Shown here piece by piece: positions 33,898-42,808 of a DNA stretch of 64,000 nt. The stretch lies in contig CAVWOT010000014.1 of assembly GCA_963756605.1 (NCBI GenBank), positions 372,001 to 436,000 on the forward strand. The letters run 5' to 3'. The stretch is from Bog-159 sp963756605. GTDB lineage: Bacteria > Acidobacteriota > Terriglobia > Bryobacterales > Bryobacteraceae. Made by a program: the position numbers and the translations under genes. Numbering within the stretch: position 1 is the stretch's first letter; every line of letters begins with the position of its first letter. The notes below the pieces were generated by a model. It searched no databases. It was given only the letters and a program-made list of their open reading frames with translations, and was not told where the DNA came from.

Positions 33898-34581
33898 TCA
33901 GCCGGCGGGCCCGAGCTCCGCGAGTCCCGTCTCAATAACCCAATCCGCCAGTTCCTCCATCCGGTCCACCAGCAAATCCGGCGGCACTGCCCGCAAGCTC
34001 TCCGGCTGCAATCCGTAAGTCACGCCACATGACTTCACCTGCGCATTGCGCGCCGTCTCGATATCTACCGAACTGTCCCCCACCATCATGGTGCGCCCGC
34101 GCGCGGCGCCACACTCCGCCATCAGCGTCTCCACTCCGATCGGGTGCGGCTTCTTGAAGTCGAAACTGTTGCCGCCATAGACCTGCCAGAAATGTCCGCC
34201 CACTCCCAACCCGTCCAAGATAGCACGGCTGATGCGCACCGGCTTGTTGGTCAGCACGGCCATCCGCACACCCGCCTCCCGCAGACGGTCCAACGCTTCC
34301 CGCACGCCGGGATAAAGCGTCGTATAGTCCAGCTTGTGGTCGGCGTAATACTCGATGAAGAATTCCAGCCCTTCCTGCACCTGCGCCTGGCTGGCCTCTT
34401 CACCCAACAGCCTGCGCACCAGCACGGGAGCGCCATTGCCCACGTAGGACCATACCCGCGTATCGTCCAGCGCCGGCATGCCCATGTGCCCGCGCGTGGC
34501 GTTCCCGGCATTCGCCAGGTCCTGTCTGGAATCGATCAGCGTGCCGTCCAGATCGAAGACCAGCAGATCGGCGCGGTTCAC
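33898..34581 (-). CDS. gph: HAD-family phosphoglycolate phosphatase-like protein
   Basis: 227 residues. HAD motif I DLDGTLIDS (10-18), motif II VLTNKP near 108-113, motif III Lys in FKKPHP near 144 and motif IV MVGDSSVDIETA near 166-177, with a helical cap between motif I and II. The family is that of phosphoglycolate phosphatase. Its ATG overlaps the stop of the Fis-like gene, making it the last gene of the purC-cvpA-fis-gph operon. Confidence 0.85.
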   Translation of the reverse strand: MNRADLLVFDLDGTLIDSRQDLANAGNATRGHMGMPALDDTRVWSYVGNGAPVLVRRLLGEEASQAQVQEGLEFFIEYYADHKLDYTTLYPGVREALDRLREAGVRMAVLTNKPVRISRAILDGLGVGGHFWQVYGGNSFDFKKPHPIGVETLMAECGAARGRTMMVGDSSVDIETARNAQVKSCGVTYGLQPESLRAVPPDLLVDRMEELADWVIETGLAELGPAG

Positions 34582-34844
34582 GCCGTAGCGGCTCTCCGCC
34601 GCGCCCGGGATTCCGCGCGCACGGGCTTGCGCCGCGTTTTCTGAGCACCCAGTTTGTACTCCACCATCTTCCGTTGCAGTGTATTGCGATGGATCCCCAG
34701 TTGCTTGCTGGCCGCCGAGCGATTCCCGCCCGTGCGCTCCAGCGTCCTCTCGATCAGGGTCCTCTCCAGCAGTTCGACTACTTCTTCCAGGAAAAAGCCG
34801 TTGCCCACCAGATGCTCCACCAAAGCTTCGAACTTCTCTTTCAT
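34578..34844 (-). CDS. Fis-type helix-turn-helix DNA-binding protein
   Basis: 88 residues from ATG 34844 (an in-frame ATG six codons upstream overlaps cvpA). A helical N-terminus (LVEHLVGNGFFLEEVVELLE) leads to the Fis/NtrC C-terminal HTH LERTGGNRSAASKQLGIHRN then TLQRKMVEYKL, and a basic tail. It resembles the DNA-binding domain of sigma-54 activators or Fis standing alone. It sits inside the purC operon; the target genes are unknown. Confidence 0.8.
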   Translation of the reverse strand: MKEKFEALVEHLVGNGFFLEEVVELLERTLIERTLERTGGNRSAASKQLGIHRNTLQRKMVEYKLGAQKTRRKPVRAESRARRRAATA

Positions 34845-34845
34845 C

Positions 34846-35418
34846 TCATGCCTTTCCCGCATCCGGCACTCCCCGAATGCCCTTCTTCAGGGCGTCGCCC
34901 CAAATCGCCTTCACCTGTCCGTAGCTCTTCCGGAATCCGTCCTTCAACTCGTGCGGCGCTACCGCCGCGACCACCCGCGCCGCGTCGATCACGTAGGGCG
35001 CCACCCGCGAGTCGACGACCGCATTTGGCGGAGACTTGCCCGGCGTGAACGCCAGCAGTGCCAGCACCAGCGCGATCGATATCAATAAACCCCGCACCAA
35101 TCCGAAACCCGCGCCCAGCAGCCGGTCCACGAACGATAACCCCGCCACCCTCATGAGCCGCCCCATCGCGCGCCCTAAGATCGCGCCCAGGATCAGAACG
35201 CCGCAAAACACCATCAGGAAGCCGCAGAAATTGGCCACTCCCGGCGAACTGACGTAGGGCTGCAGAAACGATCCCGCCGTGCCATAGAACCAGATCGCCA
35301 GCACCAATGCCGCCAGCATGGAAACCATCCCTACGATCTCCCTCGCCAGACCCGTGGAGAAGCTGGTCACCACGGATCCCACCAGCACCAACGCCAACAC
35401 CACGTCCAGCCAGTTCAT
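34846..35418 (-). CDS. CvpA family membrane protein
   Basis: 190 residues from ATG 35418 (ATGA overlap with the purC stop); the longer frame overlaps purC and is rejected. It has MNWLDVVLALVLVGSVVTSF, four transmembrane helices to about residue 125 and a soluble tail. This is the CvpA/colicin V production family, often next to purine genes (purF in enterobacteria, purC here). Confidence 0.85.
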   Translation of the reverse strand: MNWLDVVLALVLVGSVVTSFSTGLAREIVGMVSMLAALVLAIWFYGTAGSFLQPYVSSPGVANFCGFLMVFCGVLILGAILGRAMGRLMRVAGLSFVDRLLGAGFGLVRGLLISIALVLALLAFTPGKSPPNAVVDSRVAPYVIDAARVVAAVAPHELKDGFRKSYGQVKAIWGDALKKGIRGVPDAGKA

Positions 35419-36308
35419 AGCGCGTTGCCCGTCAGGACATGATAGGCCTGCCGGTACTTCTCGCTGGTCTTGCGCGCCACCTCGTCCGGCAACGGCGGGG
35501 CCGGAGGCTTCTTGTCCCAATGGATCGACTCCAGGTAATCGCGCACGTACTGCTTGTCGTATGAGAATTGCGCGCCGCCGGTCCGGTACGTATCCGCCGG
35601 CCAGAACCGCGATGAATCCGGCGTCAGCACCTCATCGCCCAACACCAGTTCGCCATTCACAAAGCCGAATTCGAACTTGGTATCGGCGATGATCACGCCC
35701 TTGGTCTCCGCGTATGCCGCTGCCCGCGAATAAATTCGCAGCGTCAGGTCGCGCAGGCGCGCGCCCAGCTCCGCGCCCACCAGCGAGCACATCTTGTCGA
35801 ACGAGATGTTCTCGTCGTGGCCGGTCTGCGCCTTGGTAGACGGCGTGAAAATCGGTGCGGGCAAGCGGTCACTCTCGCGCAGTCCGGCCGGCAAGGGGAT
35901 ACCACAGACGGTGCCGTGCGTTTTGTATTCCTTCCAGCCGGAGCCGGCCAGGTATCCGCGCGCCACACATTCAATCTCCACCATTTGCGCGCGCTTCACC
36001 AGCATCGAGCGGCCTTCCAATTGCTCGCGAAACTGGCGCAACGGCGCGGGATATTCATCGACGTTCGCCGTCACGAAATGCGTGGGTGTCACGTCGCGCA
36101 AAAAATCGAACCAGAAAATGGAAAGCTGCGTCAGAACTTTGCCCTTGTCCGGAATGCCGGTGGGCAAAATGTAGTCGAACGCCGAAATACGATCGGTGGC
36201 GGCAATCAGCAATTGCCCGTCCACGCGATACACATCGCGTACTTTGCCTTGCGCGTGCCTTTCGATTCCGGGCAAGTCGGTATGGAGGATGATGGTTTCT
36301 AGTGCCAC
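35415..36308 (-). CDS. purC: SAICAR synthase
   Basis: 297 residues. Motifs QGKVRDVYRVDGQLLIAATDR, SAFDYILPTGIPDKGKVLTQ, YLAGSGWKEY, IFTPSTKAQTGHDENI and IADTKFEFGFVNGELVLGDE identify phosphoribosylaminoimidazole-succinocarboxamide synthase of the longer eukaryote/actinobacterial-type branch. It catalyses the ATP-dependent addition of aspartate to CAIR in purine synthesis. It is the first gene of the four-gene operon. Confidence 0.97.
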   Translation of the reverse strand: MALETIILHTDLPGIERHAQGKVRDVYRVDGQLLIAATDRISAFDYILPTGIPDKGKVLTQLSIFWFDFLRDVTPTHFVTANVDEYPAPLRQFREQLEGRSMLVKRAQMVEIECVARGYLAGSGWKEYKTHGTVCGIPLPAGLRESDRLPAPIFTPSTKAQTGHDENISFDKMCSLVGAELGARLRDLTLRIYSRAAAYAETKGVIIADTKFEFGFVNGELVLGDEVLTPDSSRFWPADTYRTGGAQFSYDKQYVRDYLESIHWDKKPPAPPLPDEVARKTSEKYRQAYHVLTGNAL

Positions 36309-36398
36309 AGGTTTTCGAGGGTCGTCTATCGGGGGAGTAACTCAAATAATAACGCGCGGACGCGATTTGTCAAATAGGGTTTCGTACGCTGCGTTCCA

Positions 36399-37517
36399 TT
36401 ACGCATGCACGTCGCTGTCGTCGTCGAACAGCTTTTGCGCCAGACCGCCCGCGCTGCGCTCCCACGCGCTGGTGCGCCAGTTGTCCAACGTGTTGGAGAC
36501 GCGCGTCCAGGTGGCCGGGCTCAAGATGAACCGCTGCGCCAGCGCAAACACGTAAGGCTCGTAAAGACGCCGCGCCTCAGCCAACTTGGCGTCGAACTCT
36601 TTGGCGTTGCACGGCACAATACCCGCCGCGGCAAGTCCGGCTTTGAATTGCTCCAGAGCCGCGGGCGGCAGGCGGTCCGGCTCAGGTGTCCGCGGCGGCG
36701 CATCCACAATTTGGGCCAGGTCCACCACCGTATGCCGCGCCATGGCGAAGGTCACCCGCGCTTGCCAGGGCGGCAATCCGTCGATGCCCGCGATCAGCAC
36801 CGCGCAAACATCCAGAATCGTAGTCAGGGCGGCCAGCCACGACTGGTTATCGTGCTGCGAGCGGAAGTAGGCCAGCACCGGATAGGAAATGTACGTCTCG
36901 AGCAAATTCGCCGACCAGACCTCCCACTCGCGCAGCAGGTCATTTATAGCCGGCAGCCCGTGCGCACCGGCGTAACGCCGCAGCAGTTCCGCGGCCGTGG
37001 GAGGCGATCCAGCCCGCGCATCCAATAGCAGGATGCTGGTTTCCCGCTGTGCGAACGACTGGTACAGTACCGGCAGGTAGCTGATCACCAAGGCCAAAAA
37101 TCCGAATCCGGTGCCGGCCTCCAGCACCACCACCGCGCGCTCCATGCGCGTGTGCGGAATACCCATACCTAATGTGATGAAGGTCGTGCCGCTCAGGTAT
37201 AGGCTTTCGGAGAAGTGCATCGTCGGCTGCCCCAACGACCACTGCACCATGGCGAAGGCTACCATCATGCTCACGGCCCACACCGCGATCAGGAACAACA
37301 GCGAGAGCGGCCCGTAAAAACTCAGATAGCGCTCGCGGCGCTTGGATGCGCGCATCCGGCGCGCCACCCACGCACACACCATCCAGGTGGCACGATAGAA
37401 CAGCCGGCTCAACCGCAATTTCCGCGACACGCGCCGCGGCAAAATGATCACCTCGAAGCCATCCCAAAGGACGATCAGCAGGATCAGCACGCCGAAGGTA
37501 GCCGCCAGTACAGTCAT
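36399..37517 (-). CDS. Two-pore-helix K+ channel-like membrane protein
   Basis: 372 residues. An N-terminal helix (5-25) and a pore module at about 78-155: a first helix (LLFLIAVWAVSMMVAFAMVQ), the pore region HFSESLYLSGTTFITLGMG and a second helix (VVLEAGTGFGFLALVISYLPVL). The filter position reads TLGMG where K+ channels have TVGYG/TIGYG. A soluble helical domain of about 220 residues follows, which is not an RCK domain. The function could be a divergent ion channel; ion selectivity cannot be predicted. Confidence 0.65.
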   Translation of the reverse strand: MTVLAATFGVLILLIVLWDGFEVIILPRRVSRKLRLSRLFYRATWMVCAWVARRMRASKRRERYLSFYGPLSLLFLIAVWAVSMMVAFAMVQWSLGQPTMHFSESLYLSGTTFITLGMGIPHTRMERAVVVLEAGTGFGFLALVISYLPVLYQSFAQRETSILLLDARAGSPPTAAELLRRYAGAHGLPAINDLLREWEVWSANLLETYISYPVLAYFRSQHDNQSWLAALTTILDVCAVLIAGIDGLPPWQARVTFAMARHTVVDLAQIVDAPPRTPEPDRLPPAALEQFKAGLAAAGIVPCNAKEFDAKLAEARRLYEPYVFALAQRFILSPATWTRVSNTLDNWRTSAWERSAGGLAQKLFDDDSDVHA

Positions 37518-37601
37518 GCGAGATTCCTTTGTCGGATATTAGCGTGCTGCTTGTCAAGCCCGCTCCACCAGGGGCTTTGGTACAATCGAAAAAAGGCACT
37601 C

Positions 37602-38024
37602 ATGAACGAGCCCGCCACGCGCGAAGACTTGCAACAGACCGCCGATGCTATTCGGGCGGAGATACGGAGCACCGCCGATGCCATTCGTGCGGAGATACGG
37701 AGCACCGCCGAAGAACTCCGTGTGGAATTGAAGCGAACGGCGGACGGCATCCTTAACCTGATCGTCTCCGTCAGCGAGCGGATCGACAAACGCTTCGACG
37801 CCGTCGAACGCCGCTTCGAATCTGTCGAAAACCGCTTAGGCCGTTTGGGAGAAACTGTCGGCGGCGTGCTGCATCAGGTTGCCGGATTCACGCGCTGGGC
37901 CGAACAGCTCGACCGCAGCGAAGCGCGCATCCTGGCGATCCAAGAAGCGCAGCAGCATTACCTGGACATGCTGGCGGCGCGAACCGCTAAGCTTGAACAG
38001 CAGCAGCCACCGCCCCCGCAGTAG
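37602..38024 (+). CDS. Coiled-coil protein with duplicated 11-residue repeat
   Basis: 140 residues from ATG 37602; the longer frame upstream is the shadow of the channel gene. Nearly the whole protein is heptad-like helix, with ADAIRAEIRST twice in tandem (residues 14-35), then AEELRVELKRTADGILNLIV, IDKRFDAVERRFESVENRLG and a Gln/Pro tail. TGGTACAAT at 37578-37586 is a good extended -10. It resembles DUF1640/hemolysin XhlA-like coiled-coil proteins. The role is unknown; it is divergent from the channel gene. Confidence 0.65.
   Translation: MNEPATREDLQQTADAIRAEIRSTADAIRAEIRSTAEELRVELKRTADGILNLIVSVSERIDKRFDAVERRFESVENRLGRLGETVGGVLHQVAGFTRWAEQLDRSEARILAIQEAQQHYLDMLAARTAKLEQQQPPPPQ
37641..37706 (+). 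repeat. 33-bp in-frame tandem duplication
   Basis: Units 37641-37673 and 37674-37706 differ at two positions, both synonymous. They encode the two ADAIRAEIRST blocks of the coiled-coil protein. The period of 11 residues (three heptad turns of a hendecad) preserves the coil register. Confidence 0.85.
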
Positions 38025-38052
38025 GTGGTCAGGGCGCGCTCCCAGCCCGCGG

Positions 38053-38448
38053 TCATTGCGCCGCCCCCCGCAGCGCCTCCTTCAACATCTCCGGCAACGC
38101 CTGCGCCCGCGCCGGCCGCCCCACACACACCACCACAATCGACCCATGCGCTGCCACCAAGCCATCCTTCAACGCGGCGAATTCCAGCGTGTACGACGAT
38201 GTGCCCACCCGCTTCACCGAAACCCCGATCTCCAGCTCATCATCGAAGCCCACCGCCGACCGGTACTCGCACTCTACCCGCACGCGCGGAAACCCTACAT
38301 CCGGGTAGTCGCGATACTGGTATCCAAGCGCGCGCAGAAACTCGATCTCCGCGGATTCGAAATAGCGCAGCATGGCCGTGAAGTGAATGCGGCCGGAAGC
38401 GTCCGTATCCGGAAACGCCACCCGCACCCGGTGCGTAAATTTTGGCAT
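38053..38448 (-). CDS. Acyl-CoA thioesterase, YbgC/4HBT type
   Basis: 131 residues, hot-dog fold. The catalytic segment VAFPDTDASGRIHFTAMLRY (9-28) has the Asp of the 4-hydroxybenzoyl-CoA thioesterase family; FPRVRVECEYRSAVGFDDEL follows. The substrate is unspecified; cytoplasmic. It is four nucleotides downstream of the secreted LolA-like gene. Confidence 0.85.
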   Translation of the reverse strand: MPKFTHRVRVAFPDTDASGRIHFTAMLRYFESAEIEFLRALGYQYRDYPDVGFPRVRVECEYRSAVGFDDELEIGVSVKRVGTSSYTLEFAALKDGLVAAHGSIVVVCVGRPARAQALPEMLKEALRGAAQ

Positions 38449-38451
38449 CGT

Positions 38452-39168
38452 CTATTTTTCCGGTTTGGCGAAAGCGGTATCCGTCAGCGGCGCATTGTTC
38501 AGAATCTCGGAGAACTTAAAGATCATGGTATTGTCCGGCACGTGCTGTTCGATCGTAAAGGGCAGCTTCACGCCCTCCACATCGCGGTAATCCCGCAACA
38601 GCACTTCGTACTGCACGATGCCATCCTCCAGCGTGACGCGCTCGTAATCGCGCTTCACCAGCAGCCCACTCTCGGCATCGAAGTAGAGCTTCTCGGCGGG
38701 ACCGGCGGCCGGCGTCGCCTGCACTACATAAGCATCGCGCCCTTCTACCTTCTCCGTCCCCGCCGCCTCCATCTTCGAATACAGTTCCTTCAGCTGCATT
38801 TCACGGTAGAAATGGTGGTCCCGCTGCGCCAACGCCAGATCCGTTTTGCTCATGGCATGCGTACCTGAATCGGGGTTCTTCTCCCACCCGTTGTCGCCGT
38901 CGAGCACCGTCTCGACCACGCCATACCCCGGAATGTCCATCGTCAAGCGATAGCTGCCCGGCGCCTTCGCTACCACCTGCGCGCTGCCGGTCACGTTGTC
39001 GTCCGGCAGTTCCACCGTGCCTTTCATGGCGCGCGTGGTAAACTTCTCATAGAGGGATTGCCCGCCCAGAGCCTGCGCATATTTCGCGAGGATCTGGTCA
39101 GTGCTAGGCTGCGCTAGTGCGGGGACGGCGCCTGCCAGCGCCAGTAAACAATATTGCCGATATCTCAT
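38452..39168 (-). CDS. Secreted outer-membrane lipoprotein-sorting-like protein
   Basis: 238 residues. Signal peptide at 1-19 (LLALAGAVPALAQ). The mature part begins STDQILAKYAQALGGQSLYE and shows beta-strand repeats like the LolA/LolB/DUF4292 fold (GSYRLTMDIPGYGVVETVLD, AEKLYFDAESGLLVKRDYER). The fold assignment is by resemblance; such proteins may bind lipid. Probably co-transcribed with the downstream thioesterase. Confidence 0.65.
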   Translation of the reverse strand: MRYRQYCLLALAGAVPALAQPSTDQILAKYAQALGGQSLYEKFTTRAMKGTVELPDDNVTGSAQVVAKAPGSYRLTMDIPGYGVVETVLDGDNGWEKNPDSGTHAMSKTDLALAQRDHHFYREMQLKELYSKMEAAGTEKVEGRDAYVVQATPAAGPAEKLYFDAESGLLVKRDYERVTLEDGIVQYEVLLRDYRDVEGVKLPFTIEQHVPDNTMIFKFSEILNNAPLTDTAFAKPEK

Positions 39169-39221
39169 AGGAACCTCCGGGCGGCGGAACGCGCAGCCCT
39201 CAGTCTACAATAAAACGTTGT

Positions 39222-40454
39222 ATGCACTTGCAGGAAGTCGTAGAAGCCGAAGGCCACCTGATCGACTCCCACGTGATGGAGAACATCTTCGATAAGGTGG
39301 TGGAGCATCACGGCCGCTTTGAAGTGGAACAGTTTCGCATCGGCCGCACCAATAGCGAACCATCCTATTTGCGCCTGAGAGTGGAAGCGCCATCGAGCGA
39401 GTTGATGGCTCATCTGCTCGAAGATCTGCTCTCGCTAGGCTGCGCGCCGGCTGATCCGGGTGATGCCGCTCTGGCCAACGTCCACCGCGATTGCTGCGCG
39501 CCGGAAGATTTCTACTCAACGACCAATCACCGCACCTACGTGCGCATCAACCAGCAGTGGATCGAAGTAGAAAACCAGCGCATGGACGCGCTGATTGTGG
39601 TGGCCGATGGCCGCGCCTGGTGCCGCCGCTTGCGCGATATCAAAGCCGGGGACGGCGTGGTGGTCGGGATGCGCGGCATTCGCGTAGCGCCCGAATCCAA
39701 AGAGCGCGACCGGCTGGCGTTCGCCTTCATGTCGAACGGCATATCGTCGGAGCGCCAGGTCGAAACGGCCGTGCGCCAGACAGCCGCGTTGATCCGGCAG
39801 ACGCTGGAACAAAAGCTGAAGGTGATCGTGGTGGCGGGGCCGGTGGTGGTGCACACGGGTGGCGTGGCCGGGCTGGCGGCGCTCATCCGCGGTGGATTCG
39901 TCCACGCGCTGCTTAGCGGCAATGCGCTGGGCGTGCATGACGCCGAGGCCGCTCTGTTCGGCACTTCATTGGGCGTACGGCTGGCCGACGGCCGTCAGGA
40001 GGAGCACGGACATCGCAATCACATGCGCGCCATCAACGCCATCTTTCATGCCGGCAGCGTGCGCCAGGCCGTCGAAAACGGACGCCTGCCTGGCGGCATC
40101 CTGTATGAATGCGTGCGCGCCCACGTGCCTTTCGTGCTGGCCGGCAGCCTGCGCGACGATGGTCCGCTGCCGGATACCATTACCGACATGAACGCCGCCC
40201 AGGACGCCTATGCCGGGCATCTGCAGGGCGCCGGACTGGTACTCTGCCTCGGCACCATGCTGCACTCCATCGCCACCGGCAACATGCTGCCCAGTTGGGT
40301 CAAGATCGTGTGCGTGGATATCAATCCCGCGGTGGCCACCAAGGTGAGCGATCGCGGCACGGGACAAGCCATCGGCGTGGTGGCGGACGTCGGCATGTTC
40401 CTCGACCTGCTGGCTAAGGCGGTGCTGGTTCCTGCCGCCGCAATCAGATCATGA
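39222..40454 (+). CDS. Ornithine cyclodeaminase/LOR-SDH domain protein (TIGR00300 type)
   Basis: 410 residues. The N-terminal LOR/SDH conserved domain (HLIDSHVMENIFDKVVEHHG, RIGRTNSEPSYLRLRV, about 8-100) is followed by an alpha/beta domain with GPVVVHTGGVAGLAALIRGG, VHALLSGNALGVHDAEAALF and VLCLGTMLHSIATGNMLPSW. This is the family of archaeal-type ornithine cyclodeaminase and the C-terminal part of cyanobacterial AgrE/ArgZ, which use NAD and turn ornithine into proline. It starts the overlapped operon with queF. Confidence 0.75.
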   Translation: MHLQEVVEAEGHLIDSHVMENIFDKVVEHHGRFEVEQFRIGRTNSEPSYLRLRVEAPSSELMAHLLEDLLSLGCAPADPGDAALANVHRDCCAPEDFYSTTNHRTYVRINQQWIEVENQRMDALIVVADGRAWCRRLRDIKAGDGVVVGMRGIRVAPESKERDRLAFAFMSNGISSERQVETAVRQTAALIRQTLEQKLKVIVVAGPVVVHTGGVAGLAALIRGGFVHALLSGNALGVHDAEAALFGTSLGVRLADGRQEEHGHRNHMRAINAIFHAGSVRQAVENGRLPGGILYECVRAHVPFVLAGSLRDDGPLPDTITDMNAAQDAYAGHLQGAGLVLCLGTMLHSIATGNMLPSWVKIVCVDINPAVATKVSDRGTGQAIGVVADVGMFLDLLAKAVLVPAAAIRS

Positions 40455-40876
40455 AACGAGCCTATACCGACGAACACGCCGCAGCCGGGATCGACGCCGC
40501 GCTGCCTGAAATCGAAACCTGGCCGAATCAGTTTCCGAATTACGAAATCGAGATCGTCATTCCCGAATTCACTTCCGTGTGCCCCAAGACCGGATTGCCG
40601 GATTTCGGCACGCTCACGCTCCGCTACGTGCCGGACAAGAAATGTCTGGAACTGAAATCGCTCAAGATGTATCTGCTGGCCTATCGCAATCTCGGCATCT
40701 TTTACGAGAACGTCGTTAACCGGTTTCTGCGCGACGTGGTGGCGGCGGTCAAGCCCGTAAGCGCCACCGTCATTGGAGAATTCACGGCGCGCGGCGGACT
40801 GGAAACTAACGTCACGGCGACATTTATTAAGCCCGGCAGACGCCTTTTAGGGAGTACGTTCAGTGGATACCGATGA
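40451..40876 (+). CDS. queF: NADPH-dependent 7-cyano-7-deazaguanine reductase
   Basis: 141 residues, the short unimodal QueF type. The active-site Cys44 and Asp51 lie in EFTSVCPKTGLPDFG, followed by CLELKSLKMYLLAYRNLGIFYENV. It reduces preQ0 to preQ1 in queuosine biosynthesis. It overlaps the preceding gene by four and the next by 14 nucleotides. The other queuosine genes are not nearby. Confidence 0.95.
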   Translation: MKRAYTDEHAAAGIDAALPEIETWPNQFPNYEIEIVIPEFTSVCPKTGLPDFGTLTLRYVPDKKCLELKSLKMYLLAYRNLGIFYENVVNRFLRDVVAAVKPVSATVIGEFTARGGLETNVTATFIKPGRRLLGSTFSGYR

Positions 40877-42221
40877 ATTGACCGCCATCCTGCAGGAGGT
40901 GCGCGACCGTGTGCGCGCGCGGCATCCCGATGGCGCGGCGGCCGAAGCGCTGCACCTGCCCGATCTGATGCCGCTGCTCTACGCACGTGATGCCGCGGAA
41001 GCCAAGGTGGCGTCCATCGGCACCGTGAATCCCCGCGCCGGCGGACCTCTGAACTGGCTGGCCCAGCAGATGAAAAAGGCTATCGCGCGCGCCCTCGACT
41101 GGCACGTGCGCGAGCAGGTGGAGTTCAATCGCCATGTGATGGCCTGTGTGCAGGCCACGCTGGACGCACTCGAACAAACGCGCCGCACGCTGGCGCCGAT
41201 TCGGGAAGACGCCCGCGAGCTGAGGGACACCCGTTCGCACTGGGTGGATTGGCGCCAGGAATGGGAACACAAACTGGTGCTTAACGAAACCAAGCTGCTG
41301 CGCGGCTTGGCCGAGTTGAATGCCGCCTTTCAGCATCGCACTGGGCAGAACGAAGCTTTCTTTCGCGACCAGATCAAGTTGCAGCATGCCGACTACGAGG
41401 CCGCGCTTGACCGGTACGGCGTGGATATCCAGAAGCGCCTCTGGGCGGACTTGGAACGTGTCCGCAAAGATTACGATCACCTGATTCATTCCGAATTGCG
41501 GCTGATCCGGCAGCGCGCCGCCACCGGCGTGACAGTCGCTGCCACACCCGCCTCTCCGCCCGCCCAACCTCCCGCCCCTGCGCAACTGGATTTCGATTAC
41601 ACCCGCTTTGCCGAGCGCTTCCGCGGTGCGGAGGACTACGTCAGGAAGGGGCAGCAGTTCTATCTGCCATATTTCGCGGGCCGTCCCGAAGTGCTGGATA
41701 TCGGCTGCGGGCGCGGTGAATTTCTGGAACTAATGCGCGATGCCGGCGTCCCGGCGCGGGGCATCGACTTGAGCCGCGAATCCGTGGAACTGTGCCGCCA
41801 GAAGGGCCTCCAGGCCGAGACTGCCGACCTGTTCGTTTATCTCGCGGACTTGCCCGAAGGGTCGCTCGACGGCATCTTCAGTGCGCAGGTGGTGGAACAT
41901 CTGCCGCCTGAACGGCTGCCGGAGATGATCCGGCTGGCGGCGTCGCGGCTCGAGCGCGATGGAGTGCTGGCGATCGAGACCCCCAATCCGGAGTGCCTGG
42001 CAATCTTTGCCAGCCACTTCTATCTTGACCCGACGCATACCCGTCCCGTGCCGCATGCGCTGCTGGCATTCTACATGGAAGAATCCGGACTGGGCGGCAT
42101 CGAGGTGCACCGGCTCTCGCCTGCCATCGAGTCCATGCCGGCATTGGCTTCGCTGCCGGAAGATTTCCGTCAGGCTTTTTTCGGCGGTCTGGATTACGCG
42201 ATTATCGGGAGGAAGCTATGA
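40863..42221 (+). CDS. SAM-dependent methyltransferase with long coiled-coil N-terminus
   Basis: 452 residues from GTG 40863. Residues 1-220 are helical and charged, with likely coiled coil. After a Pro/Ala linker (about 222-240) a Rossmann methyltransferase domain begins, with motif I VLDIGCGRGEFLELM near 278-292 and DGIFSAQVVEHLPPERLPEM near 340. The order coiled coil then methyltransferase resembles O-antigen chain terminators such as WbdD-like proteins, but no kinase or sugar genes are present. The start overlaps queF by 14 nt. Confidence 0.75.
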   Translation: MDTDELTAILQEVRDRVRARHPDGAAAEALHLPDLMPLLYARDAAEAKVASIGTVNPRAGGPLNWLAQQMKKAIARALDWHVREQVEFNRHVMACVQATLDALEQTRRTLAPIREDARELRDTRSHWVDWRQEWEHKLVLNETKLLRGLAELNAAFQHRTGQNEAFFRDQIKLQHADYEAALDRYGVDIQKRLWADLERVRKDYDHLIHSELRLIRQRAATGVTVAATPASPPAQPPAPAQLDFDYTRFAERFRGAEDYVRKGQQFYLPYFAGRPEVLDIGCGRGEFLELMRDAGVPARGIDLSRESVELCRQKGLQAETADLFVYLADLPEGSLDGIFSAQVVEHLPPERLPEMIRLAASRLERDGVLAIETPNPECLAIFASHFYLDPTHTRPVPHALLAFYMEESGLGGIEVHRLSPAIESMPALASLPEDFRQAFFGGLDYAIIGRKL

Positions 42222-42808
42222 GCCGCGTCGGCTCGCGCGAAACCGAGATCAAATTGGTGCTGGCGGATGTCGCCCAGGGGCGGCGCCTGCTGCGCACCGC
42301 CGGATTCCGCGTCTCTAAGCGACGCATCTTTGAAGCCAATACGCTGTTCGATACCGCGCGCGGCCTCCTGCGCCGCAAGCAGTGTCTGCTCCGCGTCCGC
42401 CAGGCCGGCGGCCAGGGAATTCTGACTTTCAAAGGTCCGGTCACCGAGGGCATGTACAAAGACCGTGAGGAATTGGAAGTTAACGTATCCGATGCGCGCG
42501 GATTCAGCGAAATACTTGGCCGGCTGGATTTTCTTCCGGCGTTTCGCTACGAAAAGTATCGCACCGAATACTCCCGACCCGGCGAAGCCGGCACGGCCAC
42601 GCTGGATGAGACACCTATCGGCGTGTATCTCGAATTAGAAGGCGCTCCCGGTTGGATCGACCGCAGCGCGCGCCGGCTGGGATTTACCGAATCGGATTAC
42701 AGCACGGCAAGTTACTACGGGCTCTATGCGGATTACTGTCGGAACAACGGGTTACACCTAGCCGACATGACCTTCAGCAACGTGCAGGGGCGCTCTGCCT
42801 CGCCTTAG
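42218..42808 (+). CDS. CYTH domain protein (CyaB-like)
   Basis: 196 residues. The N-terminal ETEIKLVL (8-15) is the ExExK metal-triphosphate motif. FDTARGLLRRKQCLLRVRQA, LTFKGP and a C-terminal YLELEG complete the triphosphate tunnel. Members are class IV adenylate cyclases, thiamine triphosphatases or inorganic triphosphatases; which one is not decidable here. It is the fourth gene of the overlapped operon (ATGA with the methyltransferase) and convergent by four nucleotides with the next gene. Confidence 0.85.
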   Translation: MSRVGSRETEIKLVLADVAQGRRLLRTAGFRVSKRRIFEANTLFDTARGLLRRKQCLLRVRQAGGQGILTFKGPVTEGMYKDREELEVNVSDARGFSEILGRLDFLPAFRYEKYRTEYSRPGEAGTATLDETPIGVYLELEGAPGWIDRSARRLGFTESDYSTASYYGLYADYCRNNGLHLADMTFSNVQGRSASP

